Shown one piece after another: positions 1 to 12,365 of a stretch of 64,000 nt of DNA (the first letter of the stretch is position 1; the number at the start of each line of letters is the position of its first letter). Below the pieces are notes generated by a model, which did no database searches, was not told the DNA's origin, and worked only from the letters and a program-made list of their open reading frames with translations. The DNA is from Pleurotus djamor. Its lineage: Eukaryota > Basidiomycota > Agaricomycetes > Agaricales > Pleurotaceae. The stretch spans positions 256,864 to 320,863 of the forward strand of contig JAPEVF010000001.1 of assembly GCA_029747585.1 (NCBI GenBank), in the 5' to 3' direction. A program made the translations under genes and the position numbers.

Positions 1-1
1 C

Positions 2-103
2 CTTGAAAGAGGAATGGGTAATGCTGGAATAGTAAGCAATGCAACCTCTAGTATTGCTATCGCGCTAAGCCATCATCTCAACCACCCAGACCGACCGGGC
101 TAA
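2..103 (+). CDS. 3' end of a gene entering from the left (product unknown)
   Basis: From the first bases an open frame runs for 33 codons to a TAA at 101-103. The encoded tail (GMGNAGIVSNATSSIAIALS, then HHLNHPDRPG) has ordinary protein composition and no stop. It could be the last exon of a plus-strand gene whose body lies outside the window. The piece is too short to identify a family, and a minus-strand reading of the same region (65-304) is also open. It is offered as a probable gene tail, not a firm call. Confidence 0.35.
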   Translation, partial: LERGMGNAGIVSNATSSIAIALSHHLNHPDRPG

Positions 104-336
104 GAGAAGGATGTACGCAGAAGGCCCAACGCCAGAGAACATTCGTACCATCCCATTTTTCAAGCCTCCTGGAGCGCCTACAACAATCGAGGCCGTAACA
201 TGACGAACCCAACAATCGACGACTGGATTGAAAGCAGTGGGTGTGTATGCATAGTCTAGGTAGGTATACTCTACATAAATGCTACAGTAAAGTAATGTGT
301 CCAAAAGATAAATATGTCAAGTTGTATGTACTAGAT

Positions 337-3300
337 TTACTCAACTACTTTTACCGTGACGCTTCCTCCATCTTGCATATGTTGGAACCACCATTTGCTT
401 CTATCACCCAATACCTCGGGAGCCTGCTCAAACCTAGCCAGCCTGGGATCGCCTGTATCACCAGCTTGCTTCGGTTCGCCAAGGTACGGCCTGACCTGAT
501 CCTCTAAAGCCATCTTCAAAACAACACCCAAGCTTTCCCCCACATCCTTGCCTTCCCAATCAACATCCTGAGTCAGACTCACCCAAGCATACGCCACCTT
601 CGACTTGGATTTAGGTCCATCAGGGATGACAGGTTGATTGTGTTGCTGAGGTGTTCCGTTTCGCGGTAAGCTTAGACTAGCACTTCGTCCCAAACTCCCT
701 TTCCGCGTCCTATTACTCGCCATACGCCAGTTCCTGACACCAGCACGGAAGTGGTCCCCAGCCGTCGGCAACGGTCTCTCAGGGTTATCCCCAACCAACG
801 TCGTGAACTGCCCATAGCGGCCTGTAGGTCGACTAACAGCGAGCAACCTCTCCGAAGCCTCCCATATCTCTTTCCCGCCAACAGTATCCAGTACCGCATC
901 AAACACATCACCATCCTCCGTTAGCCTCCTCAGAACGCGTACAACAGGCCCTGTCCTCCTCGCTACCACATTCTCCGTCTCGTAACCACCATCGTCAAAG
1001 ATAACCTCATCAGCACCCCATCGTTGAACACGATCTTCAATGATCTTCATGCTCTCCCTGAGGTTCCGATCAGAGTCATCAGGATCCATAACTTGCGGAA
1101 GCGGTGCGTGCACTGAGACCCTCCAGCCTTGTTTCGCAAGCATTTGGGCAGCCATGGCACCAACGCCATCGTGCCCTCTCAAGACTACGGCTCGGAAAGA
1201 AGGTTTAATTCCTCCCGTGGGTGTAGGAGCTTTTGATGGAGAATTCGTTGATGTTTTACCCGATTTTCCCGTCCAAGAAGCACATGCAAACTGGAATGTC
1301 CTAACAGCACGATACGCAGGTATGGCGACTAGCGGGAGCGTAGCCAGCTCTTCGAGGGTTAGCTTTGGTTGTGGTGGAGCTTTCATCGAGGGTCGTCTGG
1401 CTGGAGATCCCCTCAGAGTGCTCGACGCACCAGAAGTGGATGGCGTCCTCGAGAGCGTTGTATAGGGTGACGTTCTCGTTGGAGTGTGTGGGTCTGACTG
1501 GCCACTGACAGGGCTATGGAGGCTCTTTCCTTCTCCATCGGACGGACTGTCATTCGATCCTACGTCTGGATGGGGCACTCGATGCACTCGATGCCTTTCG
1601 GCTACAATAAACTCTGCAAGGCCACCGTTCTACACAAATAACCGTTTAGGTCTCCAACCATGGGATACAAGAACAACTCACCTTCCGAGGATCCAAAAGT
1701 CCCGAAACCCACTCTCCTCGCCTCATAGATTCCTCACTTACCTCCCACCCACATTCCAAAACTCTCCCAACGAAACTCCGTCCAGGAATATACCCCACTT
1801 CCGCTGACTTCCCCAGCCGAGCCCTCACATCTTCCATCCCCCCNTTTATGAAAACGTCGGCTTGGTCGACGTCCATACCTACCCTCAATCTCAGGCAGCG
1901 ATCCATCTCCAACACCAAGCAACCGTAGATCAACTTCATCCAACGCAACAGCCCAAACCTGGACGAGCAAAGACCGTGCAGGAACATGTTTCGGTGCGGC
2001 GCGATAGCTTGTGAAAGCAAGCTCTACCTCACCACCACCGCCAGGTGTATGCTTTGTGAACAACTGCCGAACAGCTCGCCAGCCTTTTCCGGATTTGTGG
2101 CTCAAGCCCCGAACGACTTCGATTGTTGCCATTGTCGTTTGTGCGATCCCACTTCTCGTGAGATCGATGTTCCCAGACGTGTCTAACTGCACATTGCCAT
2201 CTCCATTATACGCTGGGCTTAGACCAAGCGCTGCAGATGGCGTGAGGGGTGCCCGAGGAAGAGTCAAAGAAGTATATCCACGTGTGCCATGCGAAGGAAG
2301 TGTCGATTCCTCATACATATTCGTAGGTGGAACATACTTCCGTTCAGACGACGAATAATCCAACGACCGCGAACGTCGATGCCGTATTTGAGACGGAAGG
2401 GATAATTCTTCAGATGGCGTATGCAACCTGTCTTCCTCAATTATTGTTGGTTCATCAGATGAAGTCATCAAAACGCGGGTACCCGAGTTGGAGGCGTATT
2501 GCCCGTCGATGCCACTCTTGACGCTCCGACTTCGATTGCTCATGGTTTCTTCGTCTTCCTCTATCAACGCAGCCATGCTGACCATGATACTGTGCTGCGC
2601 TTTAGATGCGGATTTCTTCCCTCTTCGCGGTGGAGGGGGTGCATCGTAGCCCGGGTCTTGCGATTGATAGATACGCGGTCTGCTGGGTTTAGGCGGCGGG
2701 GGTGGGTCGCCTCTTTCCATGAAGCTGATGACCTCCATAGGAAGATTCAGCAAGTCTTCTTCGATCTCAGGTGTGGTTGGGCGTTTGGGTGCCGCTTTCT
2801 CGACATGGTTTGACAGCTTTTCGGCATCGAGTGGGGTATTCCGTTTAGCACTGCCATTCGAGTACGCTATGGGAGGCTTCCTCGTTATCGTGGCTTTCAC
2901 GACAGTCGCAGACGGGTCCTTCGGAGGCGTAGGTCGCTTGGGAAGTGTAGTTTTGGCTTTTGTGATCGTAACCTTAGTGGTAGTGGTTCCAGGTCCAGGT
3001 GGAATCCCATGTCCATCGTCAGATTGAACTGGTGTGATGCTTGTCTCAGACAGAGGGCCTGAGAGCACAGAAGATGAGTGTCCGCCGCCTACAGAAGCAG
3101 AATTTATCGTAGAAGGGGGCGATGCGCTCGAATACGTCGGCAAGCTCGACGTGGACGGCAGGTCAGTAGTAGGCTGGAATCGAGACGGCCTATCTCTATC
3201 CTGATACGTAGCCGAGTTACGTGGTGACGGTAGAGGATGTGATCGTGTGCTATGGGGAGAAGGAAAGGGAATAGTCGCAACGGAGGACGCCATAGACGTT

Positions 3301-3797
3301 CTCGGAGATGTCCGCGGAGTGAACCAGACATCTTGGTCAGAGTCTGAATCGTCGCTCGGATCGTCAAAGTTGTCGGGGAGAGGTTGTGATCGGCGGAANT
3401 GAGCTGGGGGGTTGAGCATTGGGACGACCGCTTGCAGTAGGTTTTGATTTAACGGTGGTGGTAGTGACGGTGCTACGGGAATGCTAGTTCAAATGACATG
3501 GCAATTTAGTTCAGGCTTATCAAGGAAACGCTCATGACATACCTCGGCCGTCGTCGTCGTCGTCGCTCTCGATGTCGTCGCCCTCGAAGACGTCGACGGG
3601 GGTGCTCTGCGGGTTGTGCTCGAAGACGAGGTGGACGAGGCATCGGTATTATGTGGTCTGTGCGCAGTACTGGACTCGGCGGCTGCAGCGACACGGAGCA
3701 TCGTATCCTTGGTCGAGTGGTACGCCTTCTCCTGGGGAAACGAGTAGACTTGGGATGGCTTGTTGAGGATCGTCTGAATAAGGCTGGGTTTGCTCAT
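337..3797 (-). CDS. MDR-superfamily (quinone oxidoreductase-like) protein with long disordered N-terminus
   Basis: Three exons (3543-3797, 1682-3483, 337-1629) give about 1115 residues. Roughly the first 570 are low-complexity, rich in Ser, Pro and Thr, with basic and acidic patches. The last 500 or so form a medium-chain dehydrogenase/reductase fold: a GroES-like part (LLVQVWAVALDEVDLRLLG, then IPGRSFVGRV and NGGLAEFIVAERHRVHRVP across the second intron) and a Rossmann part with VVLRGHDGVGAMAAQML near residue 830. No zinc-ligand pattern is obvious, so a zinc-free oxidoreductase-like or scaffold protein (as in the yeast Ast1 type) is possible. Two isolated N bases (1844 and 3399) break the frame; omitting each restores it. 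The start at 3797 (MSKPSLIQTIL) is the first ATG in a clean frame; introns are 1630-1681 and 3484-3542. The MDR fold is clear; substrate and role are unknown. Confidence 0.75.
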
Positions 3798-3950
3798 CGT
3801 CTGACGCTCGACAACTCCAACGCCCACGGAAGACTCAGAGAAACGAAATGCCACGTGCGGAACAATTATGACGCCGTCCAACTACCATGACATGTACATA
3901 CACTACACTATCCAAAGTCCACTTTGAAAATCAAACTACACTCAAGAACT

Positions 3951-6900
3951 TCATTGTTCTTGACGGCAACACGAAAGCCAGGCAAACCACATCATCGTAC
4001 GCAGCTGCAGAACGTCCTCCTTCCACACCATACTCTGGTTCTGCTCACGGAACTCCCGCGTCAGCTGCTCGCATCGTGCAATATTTTCCGGGCTGACAAA
4101 ATCAATCGCGACTTTGACACAGTCGGCAAAGTTGACAACCTATGACCCCAAACATCAGAATAGATCCCATACCAAACGAAAAAAAAAAAACACCATACCT
4201 GGTGCGCACACCCAGCCGGGATAAAAACGGCTTCCCCGGGCCGCTGGTATATCCTAAAACTTTTGATAGCAGTCGTTTCCCAGAGCTCGCGTCGAAGATG
4301 TTCATCGAGATAAAACTGCTGAGCATGGATAGGATCGTTCTGGAAGGCACCTTTGAACTTCTTCCGCAGGAATTGTCGCAGCTTATCGCTATCTTCAGGT
4401 CGGAACAGATCCCATGCAGCGAAACCAGGATCCCCATTGGCACACGGAGCAGCGAACGTCATGATGTTCACCGCATCAGCCATGTCCATATGCAGTCGGG
4501 TAGTACCCTTGCTTCCTGGTGCACTCGTCGATGCGAACGCGTTGTACATTTTGGGGCCTGTACGCACATACAATCAGTGGTGGGTCTTCTGTGAGTTCAG
4601 GTCAAACTACGTACCCAGGTCCGGTGAAATCGTATTGGAAGGAAAGTGCGAAGCAATGTTCAAGACACCGTCGCGCCGTACATAGTTAGGAACCGGTACG
4701 GCCTTCGCAAAGTCTTCATACAGTTCAGGGAACGCAGCCTTGAACTCAGTAGACGACGGCCAATCCTAACACAACGTCAGAACTCTGTGTCCAAACGACG
4801 ACAATGAGGACAAAGATACCTTGAGTTTCCAACAAGACTTGCGCCCTTCATACTTTCCAAAATCCTTGAAAAAGTCCGCAACAGTCGTCCGCTTGTTCTC
4901 CTCCGTCTGGCATTCAATAATCAAGCAGCTCTGGCCTCCATACTTCTCAATGAAGTACTCCGGCGTCCACTGCACACCAAACTTGCCCAGCGTACCCGTA
5001 ACAACCAGAGGCTCGCCCTTGATCCAATGCGAGCGGAACACGTCGTCTGTGAGTTGCGGATCCGGGATACGAGCGACCGAATAACATGGGGTGTCCGAAC
5101 CATCAAACGTCGGCTGGTAAGGCTGTGGGATGTTTGGATCATCTAGCAGAAGTGGAAAGGCCGTGAATAGACAGCGATGATAGAGACTCCGGTCGAAACG
5201 TACTGGGCACATACGATGGTTCCTGAACGACACCATTATTACCGTTGACGACCTCGCCACCGGAAGCTGCCGCATTGTTGTCTTCTTCTCTGACAAGTTC
5301 TTCCATAGCTTGGATAGCCTGGGCCAGTTCTTCCTTACAGAACCTGGACACTGGCGAGAACTCATTCGACGAGTGTTCGTTGCGACGCGTACAAGACAGG
5401 AAGAAGGGGTTGCTGTGTGCATGCTTCTCTCGGCGAGCTTGGAGGGCAGCTATCTCTACCTGACCAGCCCCAGGTCGATCCATGGTAAGATCTCTGACCT
5501 GTCCATAGCACTCTTCACAGGCCTCGCGACCACAGAGTCGGCACATCCATGTGCTAGAGAATATCGATGTCATACACGTATCTGGAAGCACATTCTCGTT
5601 AAAAATTGAAAACACGACCCGAACATGATCATTGACTTACCACATGTCGCACGGACTTCGCTCTCACGGGGACGTCGGATGACTTCTGGGAGTTCCAGAT
5701 GCTCCATCTCTTTGCGCAGAGTCGGAAGCAGAGCTCTCGCAACGGTCAGCTGGAAGGAACTGCGTCAATACAAACTGCGCATGGAAACGCCTAATACACA
5801 CCTTGGTCGGCCGGATGTGCTCAGCTTTCAGTGAAATGTTCCATTGAGTGGGAAAATTCATCGACGGTGCATCAGGTTTTTGGCTTTCAACAAAGCTTAT
5901 CCCCACAATATTCCTTTGGCTATCCTTTAAGAAGAAGCGGATACCCTGGAAGCGGCACGTATCACCAGCCCATCGGCGAGTGCACGAAACACACCGAGGA
6001 AATTGTTCAGACCGATACCGATTGGACATACACCTTGCAAACTGTAATTCTGTTTGCAACACTGCTTGAGCATTGGCTTGGCTACTGCCATTTGCTGTCG
6101 CTGCTGGTTGAGTCACTGTGGCGTGATGTTGAGCACATGTTCGAGCCGTAAGTCTGGAGAGCATATACCTTCGGTGGCCTTTTCCTTTCCCTTATCGTTG
6201 GCATACGATGACGTTGGCATCAACTGGGCTGAGAAAGTTTTATAGAGAGGACAAACGAAGAGGGATATGTACATACCACTTTGTGCCGCAATTTGTGCCG
6301 CCTCGCTCCGCTTTTTAGCATTGTATCCACGTCTGGACGGTCCTATTTATACCGTTTCTCAGGCCATGCAATATTTTTGGAGGACCGTGTGTCGAACCAC
6401 TCACCCGTGTTGCTCTCACTAAAAGACTTTGCTCTGTTCTTGGGCTTCTTTTGTTTTGAGGTGTCTTCGGACTCTGGTAGGGGGCGTTTCTGAGTCACTT
6501 TTTGAGGTTGTGGTTCGGCTTGGGTGGGAGCGGGAGGAGGGGGTTGTAGAGGGGCATATGCTACAGGCGCCATCATCGCGCCATGAGGATACCACTGTGC
6601 ATAACGAGCCGGATCTGGGGGAGGGACCGCTCGATAGGGACCGCGCTGGTATGCTGAGCAGCGCATTGATATCCTGTCAATTTGCGGGCGAGAACAGAAG
6701 ACGAGAAAGTCGCACCCTCGTTCAACTGTGCCATGGCTGCATTCATGTCGTAGGGATGGTGGTAGCCGTCTGTCAAGGAATGCATATGAGCGTCAGTCAG
6801 TCAGCAAATGATAGAACCATTGGACTAACTGGAAGCCTGATAGTCGCCTGAGAGCGCTAGATGGCCATGTTATTGACGGAGATTGACAAGGAAGCGTCAC

Positions 6901-7377
6901 GAAACACACCTGTCCTTTCATCAGAATACATGGGGCCTACGGGCTGATGATGTCCGTAGGCCACGGGTTGCGCATCTCCCACCGGTTGCCACACCTGTTT
7001 ATATGATGAAACTTGCGGTCACGATACAAAAAGAATATAGATGAACGCACGACTCTCGCGGCATGGGCGTGTCCGTCGTAGAGCTGGGAGTTTGGGAGCG
7101 GGATGTACTGACGCGTGGCGTTCGCGTCGTTGTCTGGCTTGCGGATGTTTGGGTCGTCGGAGACCTCCCAGTTCGCTGCGCGGAGGTTGAAGGCATTCGG
7201 ATTCGAGTACTGTGGCGGATAGGGAGGAACGCCGTGTTGATCGTGATGGTGGTCTGGGGAAGGATTGATATTTGGAATTTGGGGCTGCTGGTACTGGGGG
7301 TCGTGGGGCACGGACTTGAGGGGGTTGAGGAGCTGGTCGATGGAGGTTTTCTTCTGCGGGTCAGCCAGGTGGTTCAT
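3951..7377 (-). CDS. KDM3/JMJD1-type JmjC histone lysine demethylase
   Basis: Fourteen exons reconstruct in frame to 893 residues. Residues 1-290 are Pro/Gln/Asn-rich. Cys-rich zinc-binding segments follow near 310-350 (RCVSCTRRWAGDTC) and 437-451 (WMCRLCGREACEECY). The JmjC domain fills the C-terminal third: the iron ligands are visible as HMD in TTRLHMDMADAVN (His about 733, Asp about 735) and as His about 830 in GCAHQVVN, and the KDM3 hallmark KLKDWP is present, as is VAIDFVSPENI at the end. Family members are Fe(II)/2-oxoglutarate dioxygenases that remove methyl groups, usually from H3K9, in chromatin; the substrate here is inferred. The tiny 18-nt exon at 6830-6847 is noteworthy. The start at 7377 (MNHLADPQKK) is the first ATG in the clean frame; the last exon ends in TGA at 3951-3953, about 150 bp from the start of the MDR gene. 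Confidence 0.88.
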
Positions 7378-8136
7378 CCTGCCAGAAATGATGTAAAGTG
7401 GACGAACGAACAAGCCAAAGAGAGCTCAAAGGGGGCCTGTGGTCGCCGTGTTATCGCGGACCTCTAATTTTTGAACTTTATACCTTCGTCATTTCATCCC
7501 CCGCAACCCCGATTCCGATTCCAGGCACGCGATCCTTGACATATCTGCTTCCACCAGTTGCACTCCGACTTTATTATTTCTCTCTCTCGCTGCCAGCTGA
7601 GTCCCCAACCCACACCTACCCACACTCAATCCCAGCTGTCCGTCCCCCACGACCCTTGCACGTGTAGCAAAAATGTCAGATGCCGACAACTAAACTATTT
7701 AGATTCCCATTGGCTTGCAGGGACTCCATTCCGCAAAGCTTCGCGCTTTTTTCCGGCAGAGCCCTTGCGACTTATCAGGTTTTGCCCCATTCAACAAATA
7801 TACCCGACCAGCACCGATCCAGGGTGTGATGCCAGATACTTCTATCGTTCCAGACAACCTGCAGTCGGTGAGAATTTTTCGACAATAGCAATACACTCTG
7901 TTGTAATATGGTGCGCAAAAGGGTATCTACAAACCGGAAATCCTATAGGTCCCAATGTTATGTAAACGAGCAGAGAACCAAAAAATGACCCCAAGATATA
8001 ACGGACGACCAATCATATATAACCATTAGAAACCTTTACGAACCAGCTCGGCAACCTTCAGAGTCACTGCGTATATTAGGAGGGTACCAGCAAGATACCA
8101 GTACCCGTGGGATCTTCCAAAGGCTGCCCAAAAACG
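7378..8136. other. Intergenic region, promoter side of the JmjC gene
   Basis: About 760 bp lie between the 5' end of the JmjC gene and the 3' end of the Ssk1-like gene. Open frames here are short and have no recognisable content. The first 250 bp upstream of the JmjC start are C/T-rich on the plus strand. I see no RNA gene, repeat or element. Confidence 0.6.
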
Positions 8137-11100
8137 TCAAGGGTGAGCAGAGTTGGGGACTTGACCATTTGCTTCCTCGGGAGGTTTAGTCGACTTTAGC
8201 TCGCTTTTGGGAGGTAGCTTCGTCTTCAGTTCGCTTTCTTTTGGGCTATCGACGGGGGCACCTAAGGGACCGATGTCAAGCCTAAACCATCTTCAAATGG
8301 AATCATTCATACCAGGAGAAACGTGCGGCGGGGCAGGAGCTTGACTTTGAGTGTGCATGTCGATCGGCGATTCTTGTTCGACATTGAGCAAAGGATTAGC
8401 GAGATGGTCAACCGATACTTCTAGCATCGAAATGAAATGAGTCATTTCAGCCCAAAGTGAAGATGAAAAGGGAAACGTACCTGTTAAGGAAGTAAGAGTA
8501 TCTCTTCTTTGAGCAGCGAGACTAGATGACGTCGAAGGCGAGCGCATCAACCCAGCGACATTAGCCGCAAAGGCCTGAGCTTTGTCCTCCTCTTTCGAAG
8601 TACTAGGAGAATCTGAAGGCTGTTTCAACATCAAGGCTAAAAGACAGTCTGACAGTCGAACTTGCCGTTAGAGGCTTCAATATCCTGAGTGCTCACTGCC
8701 AAGCGGCTCGGCGAAGAAGCTGCAGTACGTTCCTTGGGGACGTGCAACCGATCGGCGACATTACGGGCTTGCGCCGATTGGCCACTGGAGATGGTCCGAA
8801 GGGCCTCGGGCCTCAAATCAGCCCACATCTGCAAGGCCTTGATAGAACCCCACTCGATAATCTTGTTCTCCAACCACTCCAGCGATACAGGCTTGGTGAG
8901 GAAATCGTTGCATCCAGCAGCCAACGCGGTAACCCTGTCACTTTGCGAAGAAGACGCGGTGAGGGCGACAATGATGACGGAGGATCTGTACGGAGAGTTT
9001 CGTACTTCCGACGACGTCTCGGATGGTGTCCGTAAGGTGAGCGATCCATCTTCAGCCAATGGTGTAGGAGGAAACCCAGCCATAGCTGACGACTTCTCCA
9101 GCCGTCGGATCTCCTTGGTAGCTGACAATCCGTCCATCACAGGCATTTGAATGTCCATCTGAACAGTGTCAGTGCAAAGGGGACGGGATCAATAGGAGAA
9201 GACATACCAGAATAAGATGGAATCCTCCGGTCCGCCATTTCTCTACCGCTTCCAGGCCGTTCTTTGCAACCTCGTATGTGATCTTCTTTCTCTTCATGAA
9301 TGTCGAAAGAATGGTCTGATTGATTGGGTTATCTAAAGGGTAAACATATTGATCGTTGGATGCCCTGTAGCGCGAGGAAGCGATGATGGACATACCTTCC
9401 ACGATGAGAACCTTGACAGGAGGGACGATATTGTCGGTGGTCTTTCCCTTTTTCCTTCTAGAGTTTGTGATTGGTTGCTTAGGCTCTTGCGTAGACTTCC
9501 TGCGCAAAGCCCGTCGAGGACTAACAGGCGTTTGTTCATTGACAGGAGACCCAGGGGGAGGGGACTTGCGTGTCGCAACGTCCGATGTGCTTGGTTTACG
9601 GACGGAGGCTATTCCATTCGTAACAGGGACAGACTCCTCTAAACGAGGAGAAGTAGGCTTCTTGTTGGAGAAACGAGGTGTCGACGTGTTGGACCCGGGG
9701 CTGCCGTTTGAAGTTGGAATCGACATCTCCTGAAATGATGAAAACCCAAGCTGCGAAGACGCTTGTAGGCGCATTCCAAGTTGACCCTTGTCACGCTCCA
9801 TTACGGGTCCTGACGCCTGACGAGGTGTCTTTCCTCTAGGTGGTGCGAAGAATATACCATGAGGTTGACCATCCGGACTTTGAATGACCACACCAGCCGC
9901 GGGCGAGCTGCCGAATTGATCTGCTGCTTGAGAAAAGTATTCGACATTGTCGGGCCTTGCAAGAGGGCTGGATGGTGCGGGATGGGCGTGGTCAATAGAA
10001 TCCTTCGCGGACCTATTGGACGCGCCAGAGTGCGTACGGAAACCAGAGGGTCGACCGATGGGTGAAGAAGCGGGAGGTACGTCAGGGAAGAATGGATTGT
10101 TCAGTGGGATGCTAGGTGTAATTGGTGAGGTTGCGATGGGAACGAAGAACGGGTCTACGAAAGGCTTCGTAATAGCCGTGTACAGTGCTGTGAGGAAGCG
10201 TCGAGGCCCGGCAGGCTTCGGAATGATCATAACTTCGGGAAGCGCTGACATAGATCCAGCATAGGAGGAGACCATTGACTGAATCATGTCTTTGATGACC
10301 TTGAAATTAGACAGGCTGGTGAAGTGGACAATAGCGACGGCGGGAGGTTTAGAGGATGGACTATCCACATTGCGGCTCAGCTGAGGGGAGGAGCGCCTGT
10401 GATGTGGACCTAATGGTGGTCGTTTTTTCAAGGTGAGGTTGAAGCGTTGTTCGGTGCGCAAGGTTTGGAGTTGCGTTTTCAGAACCGAAACATCGTCATC
10501 GATGAAGACGAATGACAGGGAAGGGGGTGAAGAATCAATCGGTCCATTGGGTCCGTATCCTTCCAGATGAGGTCCATACGTCGGTTCCTGGGGCGAGGAA
10601 GCACCAGAGGGAATATCTTTCTGGAGGGCGTCCTCTGCACCATGGGATTCGTCATCATCATTCGTATCCGCAGATACGTGGTTGACGTCCATCCCCCACG
10701 TAGCTAAATAGCTAGCGAAATGATGCGCGAAGGACCCTTTAGACGAAGCATACAGGGTACCTTTCTTGCCTCGCAGTGTTTCCGCGAAGGTTGCCAGTTC
10801 CTCGATCGTAGGCTCGCGTGCCGAGGGCTCATCTCCAGTTCCCAAAGGTAAACACGAGGGTGTACTAGCTGGAGAGATCCCACGAGCCAAGGTCAGCTCA
10901 AGCTGGGAAACGCGACCATGAGAGAAAGATTTCGGAGGAAGGTGCGTTTCCAGCGACGCGTCCAAACGTAGCAACAGTCGCCGAAGGAGAGTAGATTTCA
11001 GTGAAGGGATATCGCGATGGGGTGATGAGGCTTCGTTACTGTCAACTTGATCGGTACTTTCAATGGCGTATTTGTGTCCTATGTCGATGACACAATGGAG

Positions 11101-12107
11101 GGGTTGCCCAAGTTCTGTGGATTTGGCCGGGTCCTGAGATTCATCCATACGGATGTCTGGAGAATGCGTGGGGTTAATATAAAGTCCAAGTTCTATGGAA
11201 TCGCCTTGTTTGGCCGTGCTCAGTATTCGTCTGACGATCTGGTAACAAGCTGATCAGAGGGTCCAGCGCAAGGAAGATAGCGACTCACATGGGAGAGCAT
11301 AAACGACAAGCCAGCCTCGTCCCCTCGTACCATGACATGCTTCATCCCAACGTCTGCATGGTAGATAACCAAATCCACACCCGCCTGTGCCGCTGACCCA
11401 CTCAACGCATCTCCAACACTCTGTAGCAACTCCCCAATATCAAAATCATTACAAGGGTTATTCGAAGGTCCCAAAATGTCCGTCCTTGTCTTTTCCGAGT
11501 CCGGTGTGGAAGGATCGCAAAATGATATCATATTCGCTGATATATAATTGAGGCCCTTCAGCGTCGTAAACATAGCCGACATAGAGGGTGTCGGCACCGC
11601 CAGAGCACAAGCAGAGAATTGTTCTTTAGCAGGATCGAGTATCTGTGGTGGGGAAATTTGAAGCATCGTCTGGATAACCATTTGCACAGAATCCGCCAGC
11701 TCGAGGGACAGGTCGTGGAACCGTGATAGTGTTTGCGACGATTCAGCATCCTCCGAGCCATCTGATGACCTAGATCCCGACCTATGGGGGTTCTGTAGAT
11801 GTCCTAGCTGGGATGGAAGCGGCATGGATAGCGCACGAGAGATTCTGGGCTGGAACATGCTGGCCATAGACCCCTTTGTTTCAAGGTTGACTTCGTCAGT
11901 CAGAGAGGGGGTTGGGTCGTCTATGGCCATATTCCAATCTTCTGCCTCTCCATCACTCTGACCGCTTGGAACGGTGGCGAGCAAACCATCCGCTTCATTC
12001 GTCCACGTGAACCCGAACTTGCTTGACTGTGGCAACAGAGGACTAGGGTTTTCACCATCGCTGACGACCGAGGAAAGACGCACAGCAGGTAGTCTGGCAC
12101 TGCTCAT
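8137..12107 (-). CDS. SSK1: Ssk1/Mcs4-like response regulator of the HOG stress MAPK pathway
   Basis: Seven exons join in frame to 1206 residues. The N-terminal 880 residues are mostly disordered, with a conserved Ssk1-like N-terminal block around residues 230-320 crossing the first intron ([20 protein letters not shown], then [14 protein letters not shown]). The receiver domain spans about 880-1030: [16 protein letters not shown] gives the acidic pocket, [11 protein letters not shown] the phospho-acceptor (Asp about 931), IVALTAS the conserved Thr/Ser, and NDFLTKPVS the invariant Lys. In yeasts Ssk1/Mcs4 receives phosphate from a Ypd1-type phosphotransfer protein and regulates Ssk2-type MAPKKKs. 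A Ser/Pro/Lys-rich tail of about 120 residues follows in three further exons. It is reached through a 77-bp intron (8620-8696, GTGAGC...CAG); without that splice the frame would stop at a TAG just after 8640. The start at 12107 ([13 protein letters not shown]) is chosen as the first ATG of the clean frame. Confidence 0.88.
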
Positions 12108-12365
12108 GACAACACGGAGAGGGAAGGACGGAGACAAACGAGAGAAGGGAGGCTCGTAGCTTAGGGTTATAAATTGGCCGTGGTGCACAGCACCTTGAAA
12201 TAGTGCAAAGGCAGCGATGAAGCCCTTCGAAAGTCTCACAAGCATGAAATGTAAACGACGCCAAACAACATTGTATTACTTATTACGAGAACGCAAACGA
12301 AACGACAGAAGAAACGTCCAACAATGCATAAGAAGCTCACGAAAGATCGAAATAACACAGACAAT

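Noticed and set aside
1040..1465. 141-codon plus-strand open frame
   Set aside because: It is antisense to the MDR catalytic exon, which has clear family motifs.
1840..1848. Programmed frameshift in the MDR gene
   Set aside because: The break coincides with an N next to a C6 run, and the same pattern recurs in four other coding sites; an assembly error is simpler.
3534..3890. Arg-rich open frame on the plus strand
   Set aside because: It is the antisense of the Thr/Ser repeat-rich first exon of the MDR gene, which explains the Arg runs.
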